From positions 44,457,377 to 44,521,376 of the forward strand of contig OX381708.1 in NCBI GenBank assembly GCA_947462335.1: a stretch of 64,000 nucleotides of DNA, read 5' to 3'. Position numbers and translations under genes: made by a program. Shown here piece by piece: positions 24,301 through 34,800 of the stretch. Origin of the DNA: Harmothoe impar. Lineage: Eukaryota; Annelida; Polychaeta; Phyllodocida; Polynoidae. The notes under the pieces are model-generated. The model did not search any database and had not been told where the DNA came from. It worked only from the letters and a program-made list of their open reading frames with translations. Positions within the stretch are counted from its first letter, which is position 1. The number at the start of each line of letters is the position of its first letter.

Positions 24301-27300
24301 TATAATATAATCTTAAGAGCATATATCATGAAGTGATGCATGACCCTTTAAATATGGATCTAAAGTAAGGGGTCGGCTGGGAAGAGGGGTATTGCACAGC
24401 ACGTATTAAACCACACACAAACAGGTCCTGTCACTATATATACATTGTACTAAGGACTTGATTGGGTCTCTAGCAAAAACATTTTGGGTCACACCGCAGA
24501 ATCCACAATCTGAAGGTGTACTGGTGAAAAACTCGGTTGCCATCATTGATTATAATATGTGCACCTCACCTGTGTCTGTGCCCAGCAGTACTTGGTTGTC
24601 AGAGAGCAGCACCATGTCATTGACGCCTGTGTCAAGCTCCACACCCCCAGAACACTTCTCCACATCTGGTGCGTTCTCCACCTTATCGAAATACCAAAGT
24701 GACCCGGACCAGTAGCGGCCTGTCAGACTGGATGCTGCCATAAATACGCCGCCATCTGCAACAAAGAGTAACCGGTCTTATGATCAAAGGTAGTGAGTTT
24801 ATAGTGTAGTTTTATCTAGTACTGAAGACTCAAGATTATTACAGAAGAACTGTCTAAAATAGTTGGCATAACGACTGTTTAGTACATCAATATTTTTGAA
24901 AATGTTTCTATACGGTGCCATGAATTTCGACCCCTTGATTGGGGCAGGAGGGTGGAGGAACATTTTCACCCTTTGAGACTGAGACAGAGAAGGACCATTG
25001 CGTTTTTATCCTCAGTGTCAGAAAGACCTTTATGTCGAAATCATAGCTCGATAGGTGTGTATGCACGGTAATTATAACCGATGGATAAAGATGGATTGTG
25101 TGATATACATCACAAGTGACCCAGGGCTTTTCGGAAAGTGTATAATATTCAAGTATATCGAAATATTTATCCAATATAATGTTTCAATGAACGTTGGGAA
25201 ACTGAAATTTATTTCTCAGGGTAAGCTGGATCTGTAGCTTATCATGTACTTAGATATACTACTCCCTTATAATCATTCATTGGTCAATTCTGGCATCAGA
25301 AATGAATTCCTTGTTAAAAAGTACCCTCAAGTCATGTGTCATACATGTATGTTATTCCCATTCAGGCCAGCAGGTGGGTGTGGGTGAGCAGGTGGGTGTG
25401 GGAGAGCAGGTGGGTGTGGGTGTGCAGGTGGGTGTGGGCGACAGTTGCAGGCTGCGGGCATGTACCGCCTTCTGTCCCTACCAAAAAGTGAGTCGATCGG
25501 ACGATAAACGGCGAAGATATGGGCGGTACAATTTTGCTCTGCACGCGTTGACGGTTTAGTCTGCATGTCTGTATACGGGACTAGCGCATTAGGCTATGGG
25601 GGCCGCCATCTTAGCTCAGAGTAATGCATTGTGGTTAGGCCCCCGACTCCAGAGCAGTGCATCATGGGAGAATTTCTTATCAGCCCCTTGGTTCAAGGTG
25701 TGAAGAGAGGAGACTAGCCTGATAAGGAGATGGAATTTAGCCCCCGACTACCTCAGGTACCAGGATGTGCCAGTCCCGTATAGGTCATTTGGCCTTTACA
25801 GATCAGCTGGTCCCCACTGACCTTTCTTTAGAGTTGAAATGGTACCAAAAGCGTCTCACTTTTTGATCTCACCTTCCCTTTAACACTGAGCTCCATGGGT
25901 GTCTGTGTGAACGTGCATCTTTTTAAGTCAGGATTCAAGGTCACTGGCCTATCTTCAGCATTAGTTCACACAGACTCTGTTTTCGGGTTGATTTTGATTT
26001 CTAGTATACTGGTAACCTCCCGAGTAACTGAGTAAGTATTATCTGATTTTAAAAAAAAACCACCTCACCCCTTCTCTCATAGAGATAGCATATGATGTTA
26101 CGGTAGGCCTGCATTAGTGATATTAGTTGTAATGTATGGGGGGCATGAAAGCCCGGGGCGGGGGCACTTGAAATTTTATAAACATGGGTGTGCAGCTGGA
26201 CCTTTGACACGCCTTACCCTTGTCATGGCAAATTTTACCCCAAAACCCTGCCGGTACCCTTTTTGCAGCATTATCGGCCAAAGGCTCCTAGGTTTGGGGA
26301 AAAGCAATCAAATAGACTGTTTGATAAAATCTCATGAAGAAATTTATTCTTGTCTGAAAAATGTTGTAGGATGTAACATGTTTTAGTGAAGAAAGGGGCA
26401 TTTTCTTAAAAAGTAGACATGGGGATTTTCATGAAACTGGACCCTTGCCATGGCAATATTTCTTGAAAAGTGGATCCTTGTCATAACATCACGGTGAATT
26501 TTGTGGAAAAAGTACCTTTGCCAGCCGCACACATGTGTATAGGGGAGCCCTGGGAGAATTGGGACAAAGGAGAACTGGGACACTTTGTATTCTGCCCATA
26601 ACCAATAACTTAAAATTTAATGCATAGCCACCGATGCTATTTTTTGGGCCAATAATATTTAAGTTTTTTATGATAAAAAAATTACTGTGATGTTATTATA
26701 CCGCACCCTACTCCAGAGAGTGTGATTTGAAAAAGTTCAAACCACCCTCTTCCTGGAAACCCCCTAAGGGTTCTATAAACCTAGAAACCTTCATTAACTT
26801 GAATGAAATCTGCCTGACAAAAAATGAACCAATTTGTAACATAAGACAAAATGTCACCAAGGACGAACGAAGGGCCCTCAGATCCCTCGCTCGTAACAAA
26901 AATCTCATTTTTAAACCAGCAGACAAAGGGGGCGCTTTAGTCATTCAAGACATTGAAGCCTATGCCAAAGAAGCATATAGACAACTTTGCGATACATCCA
27001 CATATTCCAGACTTACAAAAGACCCAAGTCAGGAATATATGGAACAGGTCAATGAATATGTATTTTCCATGGTAACCCGTGGCGAAATTACTAACTCTGT
27101 GGCCGGTATGCTCACTAACACAAAGGTCAAAACCCCTCAAGTGTATTTTCTCCCAAAAATACACAAGGGAACCCTCCCCCCCCCCCGGGGAGACCGATTG
27201 TAAGCGCCAATGGATGTGCCACAGAACGCATTTCTGCTTTTGTGGATATCTTCCTAAAGCCCTTAGCAAGACAAATTGAATCATACGTCAAAGACACTAC

Positions 27301-30300
27301 AGACTTCATAAATAAAATTGAATCTCTAGACTGTTTGAAAGAGGGAACTATCCTCGGGACCTTAGACGTAGGCTCGCTCTATACCAACATCCCCAACGAT
27401 GAGGGTATAGATGCCATATCACGGGTTCTGAACAAAGCCAGGCCCAATTGGACAAACCCCAAAAATGACTCCCTTTTGGACCTTTTGAAATTGGTTTTGA
27501 CAAAAAACAACTTCCAATTCAATGGTACCAACTACCTACAAACAGGAGGGACAGCCATGGGCACACGCTTGGCACCCTCCTATGCTTGTATCTTTATGTC
27601 GGTCCTAGAAGAAGAAACTCTAAACCTACATACAGATAGGCCCAAAGTGTGGCTCCGCTACATAGATGATATCTTTTTCATCTGGGAACATGGTGTCGAC
27701 AAACTTAACACCTGGCTCCAACATCTAAACAATGCACACCCGACCATCAAATTCACATCTGAACATTCAGAATCAGAAGTGAATTTCCTGGACACTACAA
27801 TCAAGGTGGATGGTCAAAGACAACTGTACACAGATCTGTATTGCAAACCCACAGATTCTCACAGTTACCTTAGATTCGACTCAGCACACCCCCCAAACTG
27901 CAAAAAGAGTCTCCCATACAGTCAATTCATCAGACTTAAAAGGATCTGTAAAATGGAAATTGACTTCAAACGACATGTTAGAAGCATGGTCATGTACTTC
28001 AAGGCTCGGGGGTACCCAAATGAAATCCTTGAAAATGCATTGAGAAAATGCCTCAACAGAAGCAGGGCAGATCTACTCAATCCCAAAGAGAAAAAAACAG
28101 ACTTGGCCATTGAAGATAAAATCTTCATGACTACAACCTTCAGGTTAAATGACAGGCGACATAGTCGCCGAAAACTGGGACCGTCTTGGTGGATCTAAAT
28201 CCACCAAGAAGCTGCATCGCAAAGGTTGGGGAAGGAGCTACAAGAGGCCTAAAAACCTCAAAGACCATTTGGTCCGAGCTACAACCCATTACAACCCGTT
28301 TGCCCCCGAAGATACCACTACAAAAAATGTATCTAAAAACAAATGCAAGCGCAAAAACTGTCCACATTGTGCGAAACTGGACACCACTGGTCGCATATAC
28401 AAACCTGGGACCAATGTGAGCTTTGAGACCAAAAGTGTGATCTCTTGCTGTAGCTCAAACCTCATCTATTGCCTCGAATGCAAAAAATGTGGCATCAGAT
28501 ATGTGGGTCAAACATACCGACCACTGAAAAAAAGACTGTGGACACATGTGTATGAAACCAAAAAATGCATCATGAGCACCGATGTACAATACCACTTCGG
28601 GCTCCCGGGCCAGAATGTCGATGAAGACATGAAGGTCTATATACTGGATTATGTGTATGAACATCCTCTCAGTAAAAAAGCCTTGAAATTAAGGCTGAAA
28701 ATTGAGTTCAACTGGATTTTCCGGTTAGGTACTCAGGCTCCAAGGGGTTTAAACACTATGGACAGTGTGTATGGGTGAAGCAAAACACTCACTGCCTCGT
28801 AACAAACATTTTTTTGTTCTGATTCAGTAAAAATACCGCACGGATTATTTTTACAAAAGGGGAATTTTTTAGAAATAAAAATCCCCAGTGCTTGGAGTGA
28901 ATTACCACTACAACCACGCCTGAACAGACATAATTTTGCAGACATCAGTTTAAAACTGGTGCTTCATCCCATACTACCGGGACAAGTTTTCAAAAAAAAT
29001 TCTGAAAATGAAGATTTTTAGCACCAACTCAATTTTTTGAGTAATTATCAGCACGTGTCCACCCTCCCAGTGAGTGGTGGTTCCACCATTTCCCTGGTAA
29101 GGAATGGGGGACAATTCTACTGAAAATTAGATTTGTCCTAGACACAGGTCTCTCAAAAATTAATGTAAAAACATTAAACTTTTGAGAGTACCACCCCCAC
29201 CTACCACCAAACTCCTGATGAGACTAGTGTCGAAACCGTATACTCAGTTAACCCCCATCTAGAAAAGAACTGATTTTTCTAGACCCCTATTTTTGAATAG
29301 GGCCTGTCCCTGTGTGCTGCCCCTGTGCACACACCAAGGACCCCCACTAAGCTCCCAGGTACCAAACCCCTGTAACTTAGTCCTAGCCTGAACTGACCCA
29401 ACACCACCCCAGGTGGGAGGGCAGTCCACAGGCAGGGTTAACCCACCCCCCCAGTCACACACACACCTGTGTGTATGTGTGGGGGGGAGTGCTGAGGTGC
29501 AGGACTAGGGCCAGCTGACCTGGAGCCCCCTATATAAGGCCAGCTCCCCTGACTTGTCCGACATACGGTAGAGTGTGGTACCCCAGACGCCTTGTACCGA
29601 CTTCCCAACCGGGTAGTCCACCACGTGATGTTATTATACTTAGAACTATAACAGATTATAACATTTTTAGGAAAAAAGTTTTTTTTCAGGTCTCTGACGA
29701 CTAAATTTACATAGTGTTACCTTTTGATGAGAAAATAATTTTGTGTTGCATTATGTAGCATTGATAGATGGCAAAATGACCAGCTACTTACAAAAACACA
29801 GTTAAGGTGGGTCGCTACCCTTGGGTCAAAGTCACTGAAAGTTAACAGAATCTCGCCATTTTTTTTTTACAGGCAGTTCAAGTTATATAGAATCGGAAAA
29901 TGCAAAGAAAAATAGGGGGTCCCGATCTACTTTTTTAGATATAGAATTTTGAAAAATTAAAGTATTTTAGGTTTTTTTCTGAAAATGAGAAAAAATGTGA
30001 AAACTTCCATGATTTTTTTTTAAATCAACCATTATGCGAAGAAATGTAAAATATCACCTGTGAAACACCTATATGTTCTCCTTTACTGGAAAAATAATTT
30101 TACAATTTTACGCCATGGCATTCTGGGTAAAAATATGGGGTTTCGGGAAAGAATACAAAGAAATCATCATTATTTGTAGCCTTATTGGCTAAAAATAGTA
30201 TTCAGTATTAACAGATTTTTTTTAAACTCTCTCAGAAAATAGTTCAGATCATTTGCTAACATAAAGAATTAATTTTGATAGGGGGTCGCGGGCATATTTT

Positions 30301-31512
30301 TAGGGTTTTGGACCTTTGAAACTGAAAAATAATGCCAAAAAATGACTAAATTAATTATATATGGCACTGCATGATGGGTAAAATGGTAAAAATCTATATC
30401 TAAAATTGTCCTGATTTATACCCTTGGTTATTTCGAGCAATATCATAGCATCTATAGTGTTCTAAATATTAAATATCTGCAATTTACTAGCACTTTTTTT
30501 CTAAATTAGAAATATTATCAGTTACCATTAAATCAAATATTCAAAGTGTTACAAAATGCACAATTTTGCTTGAAATAATCTAAATTTTTAACACAGTTTA
30601 GGGAAGGTATATATGTATCTGGCCGTGCAATATTGGCCGATTCTGATAGATTTTAGAATTTGAAGAAATCAAAGGGTAGCGACCCACCTTAAGCATATTT
30701 TGAACTGTATCAACATTTTGCTTAAAAATCTCAACCTGGGGAGAACTGGGACACTCATTGCAGGGAGAACTGGGACACTCTTGACTATCGGGGAAAACTG
30801 GGACACTCCGGGTGAAGATTTATTGTGCTTTAATTATTTTTCTCTCAGACCTATGACTGAAGCTAATATGTTACATATGATGGCCACATATGATCATATT
30901 GAACGTGAAGTAAAGCAAAATGATGTTTCATTGGTTAATAATCACACTATTCACCATGTCCCAGTTCTCCTCAAAGTGTCCCAGTTCTCCCTGGAATTTC
31001 TCAAAATTTCAAAAGGCCCTAGACGGAAATCATGGCAGGCTAGGATGAATCTAAATAGTCCAAATGAAAGGTTTATTGGAAGCCTTTCTTCATGAAACAA
31101 AGGCATTTGGTTATTGTTGGCATTGTAGAAATCACAAGCAAACATGTTATCATTTTAATTTAGTGCCCCAATTCTCCCAGGGCTCCCCTACAAAATATAC
31201 TAAGTGACCGCCCCCCCCCCCCACCCCACGGGCATCAAAGCCAGTCAACCATGACGATGACCGTAAACCGCTTTACGGAGATCGTGCTAGCCACAGTGAC
31301 AGCACAGTGAAGCCAGACTCAATCAATGGGAGGCTTATTTTGACAGTATAAATGGCAGTTTTCAGGCAATCTCTAGCGTTAAATAGAGCAATAAACACAT
31401 TCATACCTGAACGGTGAAGAACAGAATCTAGATGATGATGAACCATGGCCGGGATGTGAGCCATTTTAGCGTCAACATCGCCGTTTGTGTTCTGTTCCGA
31501 AGTCATCTTCAT
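21374..31512 (-). CDS. WDR77: WD repeat protein 77 / methylosome protein 50 (MEP50), complete
   Basis: MEP50 is the WD40 partner of PRMT5; it presents histones and Sm proteins for symmetric arginine dimethylation. Exons in transcript order: 31512-31407, 24755-24570, 23741-23600, 23507-23458, 23176-23106, 22834-22780, 22404-22221, 21924-21853, 21563-21374. All phases join, giving 351 residues against 342 in human. Diagnostic matches: LHRSDGGVFMAASSLTGRYW at the first junction, SGSMDKSVKIWDLEE, FLSCGQDGRLLLWDTRKPKP, TTVAWQPNQECAF, and NLHKDFVRGISWNP with VTCGWDF near the end. The first exon was identified only by splicing logic plus the MVHHHLDSVLHRS/D junction. ATGs at 31512 and 31506 are both possible starts. 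The donor after exon 3 (AAG/GTTGGT) is weak. Intron 1 is 6.65 kb and packed with transposons. Confidence 0.92.
23800..24124. mobile_element. Harbinger-like MITE, 325 bp, in WDR77 intron 2
   Basis: Inverted ends GGCCA(C/G)ACCAAAAA..., flanked by TTA at 23797-23799 and 24125-24127. The interior is poly-A/poly-T with repeated TCAATGGATTTC words in both orientations. No coding capacity. The ends differ from those of the TTA-flanked element at 7946-8267, so it is a separate family. Confidence 0.78.
25368..25445. repeat. 18-bp G-rich minisatellite in WDR77 intron 1
   Basis: Four tandem copies of a unit close to CAGGTGGGTGTGGGTGAG. The plus strand, which is non-template for nothing known here, has closely spaced GGG runs that could form a G-quadruplex. 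Confidence 0.85.
26727..28778 (+). pseudogene. Penelope-like RT plus GIY-YIG endonuclease, two frameshifts
   Basis: Three overlapping frames make one ancestral polyprotein: about 26703-27186, 27188-28145 and 28149-28778. Piece 1 has the pre-RT motif IFKPADKGGALVIQD and PQVYFLPKIHKG. Piece 2 has DVGSLYTNIP, GGTAMGTRLAPSYA, the catalytic YIDD at 27659-27670, and EVNFLDTTI. Piece 3 has the linker RPKNLKDHLVRA, a Cys cluster (CKRKNCPHC) and the nuclease core CGIRYVGQTYRPLKKR. The first break is at an 11-C run (27176-27186), the second between about 28140 and 28152. Known family role: RT copies element RNA at a nick made by the GIY-YIG nuclease. The copy is inactive unless the breaks are sequencing errors. 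Confidence 0.9.
29211..29240 (+). ncRNA. Hammerhead-ribozyme-like motif in the Penelope-like element
   Basis: CTGATGA at 29215-29221 is followed by a 3-bp stem II (GAC-TAGT-GTC, 29222-29231) and GAAAC at 29232-29236, then CCGTA ending at 29240. This is the core order of the minimal type-I hammerheads known from Penelope-like elements (CUGAUGA, stem II, GAAAC, short stem III, GUA). Stem I does not pair well in this copy and stem III carries a C mismatch, so it is probably decayed. Confidence 0.5.
29802..30692. mobile_element. TTAA-flanked inverted-repeat element (piggyBac/Kolobok-like), about 0.89 kb
   Basis: Ends TTAAGGTGGGTCGCTACCCT and its reverse complement border an AT-rich interior without coding capacity. 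TTAA at both ends fits piggyBac- or Kolobok-type target duplication. It sits inside the larger TA-flanked element, downstream of the Penelope-like insertion. Confidence 0.8.
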
Positions 31513-31830
31513 TTTTGTCTGGCGAACTTTTGCCGGGTGCACGTGTGACAGTTCTGCAATTTTTCGGCAGGTGGCGCGGAAGTGCAATTTTGCGTCTTTG
31601 GTAGGTTCTTCAATAAAGTATAGATATGAATACTTAATTATATAAGCAATATGGAAATATTACTCTGTATTCATTTTCTACTAATTTAAGTCACAACAAA
31701 ATATTAAGATGAGATTCTATGTCGTAATTTATCGCAAAGTGGGCCACTTCCGGTTCGGAAAGAAAATGCAAAGTGTCATTTGACTGGGTATTTTCTTTAT
31801 TTCTTCGTCTAAATTCACATAATTGCAACC
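31513..31830. promoter_or_regulatory. Shared bidirectional promoter of WDR77 and TMEM9
   Basis: Only 318 bp separate the divergent start codons of WDR77 (31512, minus) and TMEM9 (31831, plus). ETS-family motifs point from each side: GCGGAAGT at 31576-31583 and ACTTCCGG at 31746-31753. An E-box CACGTG is at 31540-31545. No TATA box is obvious. Paired ETS sites are common in animal bidirectional housekeeping promoters. Confidence 0.7.
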
Positions 31831-34800
31831 ATGATCAAGTTGTTGCTAGCTCTCTTCTTAGGCCTACTATTTGTGATTAGTGTTGAGGTAAGTATTTTGT
31901 TATTTGACCATGAACACTAGATATAAAGTGCCCTTTTCTGTGCAGTGCAACTGCCTCCCACAAAAGTTACAAACATCACAAATGTTAAATCTCCACTAGA
32001 TTTATATACTAGTAGACTCTAGACTATACTAGAAGGTGTCACCGAATTATGGTGATTTTTTTGTCATCTTTTAAGTGTAGGGTCCTGTTAGTGTTATGGG
32101 GGGCTCTGCCCCCCAACCCCCGTCTTTTTTTTTCTCTCTTCTTTTCCCTTTTAATTCTCATAAACTCATTGAAACCTGACTAGTGGGAATCATCCAAAAA
32201 GTAGTGCGAATCGACTAGGGCGAATCATCTAGTAGTGCGAACTGACAGTAGTGCGAACGGACAGTAGTGCGAATCATCCATTTCCCGTCTCACCACCCTA
32301 AAGCACTAGGCCGCGTTCGGAAATTTCAACATTGAACACCGTCGACCTGCCATTTGAGACACTTAAAACTCTCACAGTGTTTAGCCACCTATACCAAATT
32401 TTAGCTTATGACATGCAGAAAAATATACAACGGGTGTGACCCCAAAAAGTCAGGCTAGATTTTGAATGAATCGCCATGGTAACGGGGTAGTGGTTTTGTA
32501 CAGTGAGGCCTACGCAGCGTATAGATACACAATAGGGCCGTTTCACCCCACAAACCTACACTGTTTATAGGGAGTAGATAAATCCTTCTTTTAGGACTAT
32601 AAATAAACACTTTCTGATCACCCTGATAACAAATAACCATGTATTTAACCCTTCTTTCCCTCCCCTATAGGCTAAATTCCACAAAATAACAAAGTTCATA
32701 AGGGAAGTGACCCGATTTAGGGTGGTGACACCAGAATGTAAATCTTAGGAGCAGCACCTACGCCGACACCTACGTCACACGCAGAAGTGTAGCCCTTTAT
32801 CTCCCGAACACTAAACGTTACCCTTTACTAGGCTTTAGCCTAAAGCCTAGTAAAGGCTAAAGCAGGGGCGGACCCAGGAGTCAGGACTCGGCAAGATTTA
32901 GAAAAGGTGGGGGGGGGGGGGGGGGGCGGGGGTCCACCAAAATACCGAAAAGTGACGCACCGCGACTCATGACGGATCAAATTATCATTAAAAAGATCAA
33001 ATGTTTTCCCCAAAGGGGGGGGGGGGGGTCCGGACCCCCAGGACTCCCCCCCCCCCCCCCCCCGATCCGCCCCTGTAAAGTATTACCACACTAGGCCTAG
33101 TTCGTAGTTGGTCGGGGACGAAGAGTAACGGAACACGAAGACAGAACAGGTCCTCCCTTTTACAGGTCCGGATACGTACTACGATGTAGTAGGCAATATG
33201 CTAGGAAAGGTGTTAAAATCCTTATCGCAAGAGATCTAGTTTTATACCTACAAGAAAAACGATTGCAAAATCTGAAAGATATTCATAATATCCTTTAAAA
33301 TTGAGATTTGCTTTATTCTAATGGCATCTAGTAAAAAGGTGACTTTTCCTAGTACCGTACATTGACTACGTAGTTAGACCCTTTATCTCTCCCTAGCAAC
33401 CAGAGTTTCCAACAAAATGCATTGCAAATTCGGAAAGATATTCAAAATGTGGTTTAGGAATGAGATACGCTGTGAGTGACTATGTTCTAATACAATTATT
33501 TGATGAGAAAATAGCAAAAAGGTTACTCAAAGAAAGTAGGGTCGGCTCCAAAAGTAGGGTCAGTCGCAATACCGGCAATACCGGAACACTTTTTTTTTCA
33601 GGCCTTAAGGCGGTGATCCACTGCCACGAATTTGCTGCGAGTACACATGGAGAGAATGTTCTATTAGTGGATCTGCTGCTGCAAGTCCCTGTGACAACGT
33701 CGTCGCGAGAGGCGTGCGGCTGCGAGTAAATTCGCTGAAATCTAAAAGTTTTTGTTTTTTTGCGAGTCTACTCACAAGGGCCTGTCGTACGACTATATTT
33801 GCAGCAGATGCGGCAGTGGATCCCCAGCTTTAGGCCCAACCACCCTGAATTGTAATGAAGACCTGTTCACGATCTGATAGAGATTCAAGATGGTTTTATT
33901 GACGAGGAAGTGTTCATTAATCAATAAGGCCAATCGAGGGGGAAGGGAGATTCAAACATTTTCTACGCTGTAACGAAAATTAATATTTTTAGTGAGTGAG
34001 TTGTCACTCAGAAGCAGTTCATTTAGTCTCAGAGTGGTATCACCAATAGCACTCAGAGAACATAGTGGAAGATAAGTGGCAGTTTTCTGTGGTCCGTATT
34101 GTTGAGACCAGTGTAAGTTCCCTTGACCAGAAACGTACCCGATAACTCAAAGAGTCATGGTACATTCGGTACCGTATCTGTATCTGATTACCCTGCAGAG
34201 GTCGCGGTTATATAATATATAGACCTGTGCTTATTCAAAAACCGGTGCTTAAACGCAACAGTACATCAAGCTAAATCATGTCGTTACCTAAATGTTATTC
34301 TAGTATCTATTAAAGTCAGATATCTCTATATCTATTTACAGGCCCAATACCAGGACGTCCGCTGTAAATGCGTGTGTTCGCCACTAGCTCCACAAAATGG
34401 CACTGCAGCATCAAAAACTGTTTTCATTGGACAATTCACAGAATCAAAAAATTGGTGAGTTTGTTGTATTTTTTTTGGGGGGGGGGGATGTTTTCTTCTT
34501 GGTAATTTCTTGTGACTGATGGATACGAAATTTAAAAAACGTAAAAAAAAAAGTATATTATGTATTAATTTCTACTGACTGATGTTTATACGGATAATAC
34601 GCCCACAGATAATGCTTACATAAAAAACGATATATAACGCAGACATAGCGTAAAACCACCTAGACTTTGGGAGAATCCTATAACATGCACACAGTGGCTC
34701 ATGTTTTTGCCCTCCACCATCACGTCACCCTCATTGAACCAACAACCAAACTCGTTCCTGGAACAAATTGTTCTCTAAATGTAGTTTCTCGCCGTGAATA

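Larger units (their letters stand above)
26702..29624 (+). mobile_element. Penelope-like retroelement (GIY-YIG type), 5' truncated
   Basis: A 2.9-kb insertion bounded by a perfect 15-bp direct repeat, GTGATGTTATTATAC, at 26687-26701 and 29625-29639, taken as the target-site duplication. The coding part carries a Penelope-type reverse transcriptase and a C-terminal GIY-YIG nuclease, broken by two frame changes. About 0.85 kb of non-coding 3' sequence follows, including a hammerhead-like motif. The reading frame is already open at the 5' junction with no ATG, so the 5' end is missing, which is usual for target-primed insertions. Confidence 0.88.
26542..31188. mobile_element. TA-flanked inverted-repeat element, split by two later insertions
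   Basis: The left end at 26542 (GGGGAGCCCTGGGAGAATTG) and right end at 31188 are inverted copies of about 26 bp, each bordered by TA. Subterminal GGGAGAACTGGGACAC motifs recur at 26568-26582, 30738-30810 and, inverted, at 30956-30992. A Penelope-like element (26702-29624) and a TTAA-flanked element (29802-30692) lie inside. Without them the element would be about 0.8 kb, with no transposase frame, consistent with a non-autonomous Tc1/mariner-type element. Confidence 0.75.

Noticed and set aside
25339..25566. Minus-strand frame rich in PHPPAHPHPP, considered as a first WDR77 exon
   Set aside because: It is the 18-bp minisatellite. The real first exon is at 31512-31407, fixed by the LHRS/DGG junction.
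25600..25760. GCCGCCATCTT and paired GGCCCCCGACT words, considered as a promoter
   Set aside because: No adjoining exon was found, and repeated words in a transposon-rich intron point to a repeat fragment instead.
29259..29462. Minus-strand frame in the 3' part of the Penelope-like element
   Set aside because: No domain; it lies in the non-coding tail with runs of C and G.
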